A stretch of DNA of 64,000 nt from Lethocerus indicus (lineage: Eukaryota > Arthropoda > Insecta > Hemiptera > Belostomatidae): contig JACDQD010000002.1 of assembly GCA_019843655.1 (NCBI GenBank), positions 10,242,393 through 10,306,392 on the forward strand. Reading direction: 5' to 3'. How positions within the stretch are numbered: the stretch's first letter is position 1; every line of letters starts with the position of its first letter. Made by a program: the position numbers and the translations under genes. The notes below the pieces were generated by a model. That model ran no database searches. It had not been told where the DNA came from and was given only the letters and a program-made list of their open reading frames with translations. Shown piece after piece: positions 55,801-64,000 of this stretch.

Positions 55801-58800
55801 TTCGGAGTGAAATTAATAGCGTGGAACTTTCATATTTTAGATAAGAAAACTGAACAAACCTCTTCCTTAAAGGAATTGGAAGTCAACAAATCCTAAACGG
55901 GATGTCAAATATCTTAAAATCTGGTCGACTCAACCACTCGCTGTTTGAGACTCTGAAGACCAAGATATTTGCAGCTGAATGGGACAAATCATCCGCAGTC
56001 CTACTACACGCTTATTTAAATGCCTGTAGAATATACAACAGGAGTATCTGGAAAACATAAACCAAACGTTACATTTAAAACGAATTGTTGTATACAATGT
56101 TTTATACAATTCTTCTGACTAAATTCTATATACTGTACTATTTATACTAATGTTACGCATCAGATTAATTCCTCCGGATATTAATGACGGTATCACGGTA
56201 TTATTTTATTTTACCCAAGAAATAAATCGTGAATTATAACTAACATAACTACTAGTTATGTACAAATCATCAAATTCAAATCCTATCTGAAATTCCGAGC
56301 GCATTACATTACGATTAATTAATACACACTAATACGCGATTTTAAATATTTAAATTCGAAGGCTGTTAAAAAATATTTATTGTGTAAATAACATGGCTTC
56401 GAGAAATAAATATAGTTGGGAACGTCAAACAAAAAAGGAACACAGTGCTTTCAACCTAGATATTAAACGGTGCATAACTAGAATAGGACAAAATTTAGGA
56501 AGTTTGTAAGTCTTAACGATGATATAATGATAATTATGATAAATATGATGCTGCAATGGCGGGTCAACTAGAAAATGGGCGCCCAAGTCACATTAATTTC
56601 TGAAGAAATACCGCACAAGTCGGCTAAGTTTACAAAATAATAGATTAAAAACTACTTTCATTTATAGGTGTTTGAATTAAGAATGCGCGGAAATTTAAAA
56701 AAAAAAATGGGACAATTCAAAAGTACAATTAAAAAACAATAAGTAGTTTTTTCACGTCACGTTTATCTGTTGTAAATCTACCTAAACGTAGCTAGACACG
56801 GGAAAACAGCTACTAAACGCCATGGAAAATACAGATATTAAATAGCCGTAATTACACTGTCCTATAATCATCGCATGGTATTTTATAGAAGATCTAGCTA
56901 TAATTATAGATAAGTTCAAATAGCCCCTAATTTATGTCATAAAACCGTTTAATTTATTATTTAACTTTCTATAAAAGGTAAATAATTGGCTACCTTATTT
57001 TTACTTTATATTTCACAACTCAATAATATATGTACATATTTCCCGTAATTAAGAAACAATATTTACCTTCCGTTTCAAATATTTCATTCATCCCGGACAC
57101 GGAACGACGGGAGGAAGTTTTCGTGGGTGGAGTGTCGTGTAAATGGGAATCCATTTCAAATGTAAATAATGTTGGAACTCCTCTGTCTTCAACAAAAGGT
57201 TCAAATAACAAAAACGACCGCAACGAGCTTCCGAAATAACAGCGGCTCGCGTTTAACGTGTCCTTTTGTGTGTTGTTGACCACGAACGAGAGATGGCCTA
57301 ACCGTGACACGCCTTCATCGAGATTAATGCCGGGCTTGCCAATAAGGTACCGTATTACATTTCCGACGGACAGTGTTAGGCCCTAGCCACCATACAAATA
57401 TGGAAATACCTTCGAATGATCTGCAAACTCCATCTGCAAATTATGACACATTTCCATTTGCTGTTTAGATTTTACAAGTAAACCCCGTTTTACTCGTCTG
57501 CGTAAACGTTTAATTTCAAAACCTCTTTATGAATTATTCCTAGGTTAGACCGACCAGAGCGATTATAAAAAGAGAAGGCAAAGGTGTAGGGTGATCATAT
57601 AAGTTACGAATTGATTACTTCTTATATTAGAGAAATATGCAAATTGAAAAAACTGTCCTGAAAATAATTTTTAATTTATTTCTTCAGTACTGTTGCTTTA
57701 ATTATATGTGAAGACGTTCCACCTACACCCTACCCCTGTCCCGTCTCCACAAAATTTTAGGGAATACATATAGTTAATATCCTCATGACGGACAGGAAAG
57801 AACACTTCTCATTAACCATCTATACCAGTGAGAAAAAAACCTTCCCTTAATAAATTCTGAGCACCTCATTAGTGCCCGTACATAGTTTCTTTCCACTCAA
57901 TGATTACGTGTAGTAGTAGAACTAGAATCCAGTCTAGTCATCTTCCCAGATTTATAGGGGTTAGAAGAACGGTGAATAAGTAAATATAAGTATAAGGAAA
58001 TATTCAACTGTTGAACAATAAACAATTATGGTAAGTAGTATAATTTCAGTCAAATATTACATAGGTAAAAAAGACGCGGAAACCAAGTAATGTTCTGTTT
58101 GCGGAGCTATAAACCGGAACTGGTATTGGTAATGAAACGAACACAAGAAACAAACTCAGAGCTTTGTTGGGGACAAATTCCGACAGTATCGCTAGACCTC
58201 TCGGATTATGACTAATGCCACTGAATAAAAATATAAAAATCTGTATGAATCTCTACGATTAAAAAACTGTCGAGACGATTTTCAGTATGATTTTGAAAGT
58301 TTAAGGGGGGCAAAATTATATAAACTTCGTGCATTGTCAACCGATAGTGATTACAAGTGCTTAAAAGGTTAGGCACCTTTTCTATTAATATATCAAGGAA
58401 GGAAGCAATGGCAAATTACAGGAAGATTACAGAAGCCGCGAAATATTCCAAGTCCGTTGAAAAAATTCCACTGACTCCTGCCATCCCAGCATTATCCTGT
58501 TATAATGATAGGTTCAGTGTCAGTAAAAGTTAAAAAAATACTGTATTAAAACAAGTTGATCTTCGTTTAATCTAAATTAATATTTCACGAAGCCGCGAAA
58601 GAACTTGGAAAAGAAAGACCTTTCGGTTGGGCTGTAGTATCTCGGAATTTAGGTTTCTTTCTTTTGTCAGCTCCGAAGGGTCCACCCGGGCAAATTACCG
58701 TAGACATCATCGCCAGTGAAATTTCCTTAAAAGCGTTCCCTTGTCTTCCTAATCGAGTTAGGCGGTCTTTTCACCGGGTCGGCGCGATGCGCTCTTTCGC

Positions 58801-59150
58801 CCGCATAAATAAAAACACGGGCCGACGAGGGGAGTGCCGACAGTTTGTCTCCCGGCTCATCGGTCTAATGTTCGCCCTTTTGTTTTCCCACAACAGCAGG
58901 CGGACGGAAAAATTATGCTCTGCTAACGGTTCTCACACGTTGCTGGAATACGGCTAAAGATTTATGAAACAGCATTTCCACAAGTATATTACATGAGCGG
59001 AAAACCGGTGGGGGAGGATGATAAGTAATTTCTTACTCCGACGAAAACATATTTGGAACATATATAGAATATATTTTGTTAACACGTACGAAACAGTCAG
59101 TAGATAAACCTTATCTTACGATAAATTTAAGAGCCTTAAATTTATTTGTC
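52844..59150. other. Gene-less region, block 4; no gene recognised
   Basis: GC-rich islands at about 53.1-53.35, 53.6-53.77, 54.4-54.72 and 55.2-55.6 kb alternate with AT-rich stretches; 55.9-58.6 kb is mainly AT-rich and unremarkable, and a last island lies at 58.62-58.95 kb. A PHO/YY1-like core (CGGCCATTTTT) is at 53878-53887. No exon or RNA gene could be supported. Confidence 0.5.
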
Positions 59151-59157
59151 TTAAGAT

Positions 59158-60180
59158 TTTTTTCACCCTTTTATTGTTACAACTGTAAAATTATGCATCA
59201 AGCAACATTGATATAGGCACTAGCTACAATAGACAACAATTAGAGGAGAAACCCACTCGGGTTCCCCCTTTTTTTATTACTTTTTATTTTATTTATTTTT
59301 TTTTAATTTTATTTATTTAAACATTTAGATCGCGTGGCCACTTCCTTTTCAAGCATCTGTAAGGAACGTTGGGGATATCGGGAGATAGTAGGGTTTGGAC
59401 TAGTGGATTAGGGTGATGGTGGAGTCGTGAGTGGAAATTGCTGTATCGTTGTATGGCGAGGTCACGGACAAACGGGACTTCAAGATCTGTGTGTAGGGTA
59501 ACGTTGGAGACATAATAGGATGTGTCGGTTATTGTCCTTAATATTTTTGACTGTAAGGTTTGGATGTTGTGGATATTTGTTGGTTTGGCAGAACCCCACA
59601 GTTCGAGTCCGGATGTCCAGATCGGTTTAAGTATAGTGTTGTACAATAATAATTTGTTGTTTAAGCTTAATTTTGATCTATTGTCTAGTAATCTATGTAG
59701 TAACTTGTAAGGTATTTTACCTTATCCGCCGTAGGTAGAGGTATTTCGAATAGGGATATTGGGGGTCAAGTGCCTCGTCTAAGTGAGAACGTGACGTGGA
59801 CACACTTGTTGAGGTTTATTTTTATTCTCCATCTTTTTAAACATGTTTGGATCAGGTTCAAGTGATTCTGTAGGTTGTAGGAAGCGGTAATAGGACTTGG
59901 ATCTGATGAAAGGATAGCTTTGTCATCTGCAAATGACGCTAGAATAGTGGAGGGATGTTGTGGGATGTCGGCCGTATAAACAGGGTATAGAATAGGACCG
60001 AGGCCTGGGGGACTCCGGCTCTGATTGGGAAGTAGGATGACAATTCAGAGCCTTGGCTAACTTGGAAATAATGATCGGAGAGATAGGACTTTAGGATGAG
60101 GTAATATGTTGGGGGTAAATGCTTTTTCAGTTTTCAGAGTAGCCCTTCATGCCACACCCGGTCAATATATATGGTCGAAT
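59158..60180 (-). mobile_element. 5'-truncated Jockey-type LINE, second copy of the 1-1108 family
   Basis: Read on the minus strand it starts inside RT motif A (DRVWHEGLL), carries motif B as GVPQASVL and motif C as FADD, and ends with the same C-terminal and 3'UTR pattern as the first copy (LKPIWTSGLELWGS; VPFVRDLAIQRY; KWPRDLN; then AACAATAAA and an A-run, which reads as T-run at 59158-59163). Stops and frameshifts make it dead. A 7-bp direct repeat TTAAGAT at 59151-59157 and 60181-60187 is a likely target-site duplication. Confidence 0.85.
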
Positions 60181-60187
60181 TTAAGAT

Positions 60188-63100
60188 AAATTTAAGAAAA
60201 TTGTTTTACATCTAATCCACCAGGATTGGGAAGTAAATTGTAATTTTTATACATTTAAACGTACACATAAGCGTCACATTAATACAATTTTTTGCAGCTG
60301 TCGCATTTTTATAATCTGCGAGGCGTATAATCTGGTTGACGGGCATGTTTTCAGAGCACGCTTTGGATTCTTTTTATCAGGTCTAAGGAGGGTAGTGGTT
60401 CCCCCACTTCCTAGGACATTATCCCTCAGACTTCCCGCCCCTTATGCAGCAGCCTTCCTTTAGCCTTAGGGCTGTTAAACTTTCAACTTTCCCCAGTACT
60501 TACTTCATTACCCCGCAGCTTTTTATCGCGGCTTTATAGGTAGTGTAGGTTGCCAGATGACAGTGCCATATTGTACTAAGGCAACAGGTTGCTCTCACGA
60601 ATAACAGGTACGGTTTCCTAATGGGAACTAGCTATTCATCGCAATTATTCTGAAATTTAACTCTGAGGAATCGCAATGTCCATGAGGCAAACTATTGTTT
60701 GCTACGAATAGTTTCAAGAAAAAACATACAAATAATACATAAATCCTTAAAAATGGCAGTTTAGATTCACGATTGTTAAGCAGCAATTCCTTGTTCATTG
60801 TTTTCGCCATTTCAGGGATCGAAAAACGATAACTCTTGTGATTGACTCCTTTCGCCAGTCGTATACCGGTATGGTGCCTTAGCCTGCAGGATTTTGTCTA
60901 TGACACAACGGGGTGCATAAGCAAGAGCGTGTACTGCTACTGTTACGACGGTTTTCTGAACTTACTGTGTTAGTGCAAACAGAACTATTCCTTTATTATC
61001 AAAATTAATTCGCTGGCCTCTCGGAATAGCGGAAATTAATCCGCATAGTAAAGAGTAAACATGAATTTAATAAGAACCGCAATATAGTAGGCCCAAACTG
61101 GATCCCACATTGTGCAAAGAAAAGGAACATTAATTAAAGGAATGAAGGAGGAATTATTTATAATGTTGCAGGGGGCGTGGAAGAAGTAAGATTTTAAGAT
61201 GTAATAGAAGTTTTGATAGAAGGCGAAAAGTATGGGGAAATATTGGTAGCCAAACTTTTCCAATATGTGGCGGCTTAGGCTTTTTGACTAAGGGAAATAA
61301 ACTTATAAGGGAAGAATCATTACGGAGACATTATAAAATATATGTTTTTCGTATGTTTTTTCGTGATCAAGCAGGAATGAATAAAAAAGTACATTGAATA
61401 CATTGAATTGATTCGTTAGTGAATATTACACATAATGTCGTTAGAGAATGAATGGACATTCCGTTCATTTCGTGCGTACCTCGTAGTGATGGTGCGTTGT
61501 AATTCTTTGTACGGTCGTGGATGAAAACGCGGTATAACCGATATTGGTTTGGCCAGTTCTCGACAGGCTAGTGCATACGTGAACGTTCGAGTTAAACGTC
61601 CTGCAAGAAATCGACGCCTGAATATAGTCTGCGGTTTGCCCCCAATGACCCGGGTCCGGCTTTTATTTATTCCTGAAAAGTGGGTTGTGTCCAATGCCAG
61701 AGCAGAAACGAAAGTGGGGGCCTCGAAGCTGTGCTCCGGTAATCTGACTAAAAAGGGGAAGGCAGCTCTGGCACACAACAATCGGTTTAGCCTCAGATAA
61801 CGGCATACCTGTGCTCACTAGTACTCCGGGAACACTTTGTACATAGCCAAGTTACCTCTCCAAATGTGCGCTGCCCACAGCCCTCTGGACGTGTGCAAAC
61901 ATAATAATTCATAACATAATAATTACCATAAGTCCTGTGTCTCCGTAAGTTGATTTCGTCTTATGACCATTGAGACATTTATCTATGTCGTTTACCTGTA
62001 TTGCATCCTATCTAGACTGTACTGATATTTCTTTTCTTCACTGCGACAGTGCAGAGACAGGCTATCACGTAGGCAACATTGATGTAGCGCTTCTTGATAC
62101 ATAGAGAGTGAGCATTTCACGGAAACTGGGAAAACGCCGTCCACCCCCTCTAATATTGCCTATATTTTTAAACGTAATTCAGAAAAAAAAATAATGCCAA
62201 GAGTGAAAAATAGAACGGCTAAAAATAGTCGAATAACGATTGGAAATAAAGAGGAACGCAATTATACGGGCGATTAAAGAGCAATAGCGTGTGGACAGGC
62301 GGTTTTATCCGATCGGGACGCTTTCCGGTTACGAAACCAATCTCGTTCCGCAGTCGGTTGAAACCGGCGTTGCTCATTACGACGCTGAAAACTTTAGTTA
62401 GCCAAACGCCGTAACAGATAGCCAGCACGCAATACGCTCCTTCCTTCTTCCACAATGCTTGGATCTACGTTCGATATTCCACGGGAACTCATTTAAATCG
62501 CGGCTCGCTATTTTTAATGCCTCCATTTATGTTACAATATATTAGGTATCAACCCAATATAGGTTCTACAAGTACTGAGTGACAATGCTCCTCTGTTATA
62601 GGGAATGTAATTGCTTAAAAAATGAATAAATAACCTACAGAAATCGCCATTTTCAAACAGATAAAGGATATTAGCTATTTTGATGGAAGGATTAATAAAT
62701 ATCTGGACGAATTGGTGTCAAAAGTTGTCAGGCTCGGAAGAATTCTATCCCGGGTGTATTAAAAAAGGGGTCGGGTGAGGGTAAATCCCGTTACCTGGAA
62801 ATGAGTAATGACGCTTCCCCGACTTTTTGACACAACCGGAACCCAGTGGCCCAGTTTTATATTAATTCCCCCCTCACCCCTGGGGTGCGCTATTAAACTA
62901 GCCAGACCCTTCTGCCGACTGAAATCAGTCACCGCTCCATAATACACAGTGCCATTATAAAACAAAGCCTGTTTCAAATAAGGGTTGTGCCCATTTCATA
63001 CTATATAACAATTAAGTAAAATATCAATCGCCTATTTAAATATTTATACTGTTTACTATTTATTGTGTACTATATATATGTGTATTATTATTTATGTTTA

Positions 63101-64000
63101 CTGTGTACTCTTTATACTGTAATTGTAACAATCGAACACTATATCTTCTGTGACAATTTCGAAATATTGTTTATTTTAATATTCTGTTTCATCTGAATCA
63201 TATTACCGAATCACCGATTGTTCTGTGCTGAATATATTTATATTGGACCTCAGAACGACACCAGAACAACTGAACTTTGTAAACCTAAGTTATCTTCCAA
63301 TCCTGATCATCTTTTAATTTTTACGGTAATGAATTCCCAAAATTTCGAAGCATTTTGATGGAATTCCTGGAAGTAATTATGTTGCTTTTAAGAGTGTTCG
63401 AATGCCCTTTTTTCAAGCCCTTAAGGCGGAACGATGAGCTAGCACGCCGCCCGAACCCCCACCCTGGTCCAATCTAAACAATTTTAATGGAGATAATTAG
63501 CTAGGGAGAGGAGGATGTGTGCCTGCCGGCCTGATTGATGAGACCCTCCTAATAGATTACACTTGTTGACAGTCTCCCCTCGTAAACACCTTCCAGACTG
63601 TCCTACTTAAAGCTCCTCAGTTAAAGTCCTAATTGCATTAAGAAAACTCCAGCCGTCCGTAACAGGTTAACGACGCTGCGGGATCTTTTGAAGTGGCGAT
63701 GAACTGAAGGAGCCATGTGTTATTGAGGGAGAAAGATCAGTGGCGGTTCAGTAATGTGCTACAATAATCACTGTCAATTTAATTATTTCGACAGAGTTAT
63801 AATTCTGTTGATTATTTTGTTTATTGCGAACCCAATTTCACTACCGCCTATCTAAATGTTAAACTCGATGGTAAAAATGGATTGGACGGTATAATAGGTT
63901 TTATCTAACTTGGGAAGGGGGAAACCCGCGAATGATTTGTGGACGTGACCACATAATAAGGATCCTTTGTGCAATTTGTTTCTGAGAAGACTCAGGCTAG
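60188..64000. other. Gene-less region, block 5; no gene recognised
   Basis: Mixed composition with islands at about 61.45-61.8, 62.2-62.45, 62.75-62.95 and 63.4-63.6 kb. In the 61.4-61.8 island both strands are open (121 codons on minus, 83 on plus) with no recognisable domain, so it is treated as compositional. The window ends in ordinary AT-rich DNA. Confidence 0.5.
63040..63120. repeat. Degenerate short tandem repeat
   Basis: About 80 bp of imperfect units resembling TTTATACTGTTTACTA and TTTACTGTGTACT, with a central TA run. It has the look of an old, decayed minisatellite. Confidence 0.4.

Noticed and set aside
61416..61800. 121-codon minus-strand and 83-codon plus-strand open stretches covering the same bases
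   Set aside because: Mutually overlapping, no known domain, no splice signals. Taken as compositional.

Overview
This is a stretch of insect (arthropod) nuclear genome. The evidence is short AT-rich GT-AG introns, Jockey-type LINE fragments, a mariner remnant, and proteins whose closest known relatives are insect or metazoan. All four genes are split by introns, so the exon models were rebuilt by hand from splice sites and reading phase. Family names come from recognising the proteins, not from a database search.

Layout: (1) 1-1108, the 3' part of a decayed non-LTR retrotransposon, cut by the window edge. (2) 1772-10062 (+), a complete 18-exon gene for the splicing and DNA-repair factor XAB2/SYF1 (855 aa). 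(3) 10380-15472 (-), an 8-exon F-box/kelch gene of the FBXO42 type (554 aa), tail-to-tail with XAB2. (4) 16182-17941 (+), the first three coding exons of a mitoguardin (Miga/FAM73) gene, head-to-head with FBXO42; the rest of the gene is not visible. (5) 23146-25924 (-), a complete 6-coding-exon gene for a secreted, probably GPI-anchored protein of the Unzipped type (483 aa), with a 5'UTR intron. (6) From about 26 kb to 64 kb there is no gene I can support. This roughly 38 kb has locally GC-rich, high-complexity blocks, short palindromes, matches to known regulatory motifs (RFX X-boxes, PHO/YY1-like, GA tract, TAATTA clusters) and only a few transposon pieces: a 439-bp foldback element, a 71-bp derivative with an 11-bp target duplication, a mariner deletion copy and a second LINE of the same family as the first.

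Functional reading: the left 18 kb is a compact housekeeping cluster (pre-mRNA splicing, ubiquitin ligase adaptor, mitochondrial outer membrane lipid/fusion factor) with convergent and divergent pairs. The right 40 kb looks like a gene desert of the kind that surrounds developmental regulators. Which gene it serves is not shown here; uzip is the only visible candidate. The clearest oddities are the broken-off Miga gene, the cut-out derivative of the foldback element, two X-box palindromes in the desert, and a duplicated non-coding element in two XAB2 introns.
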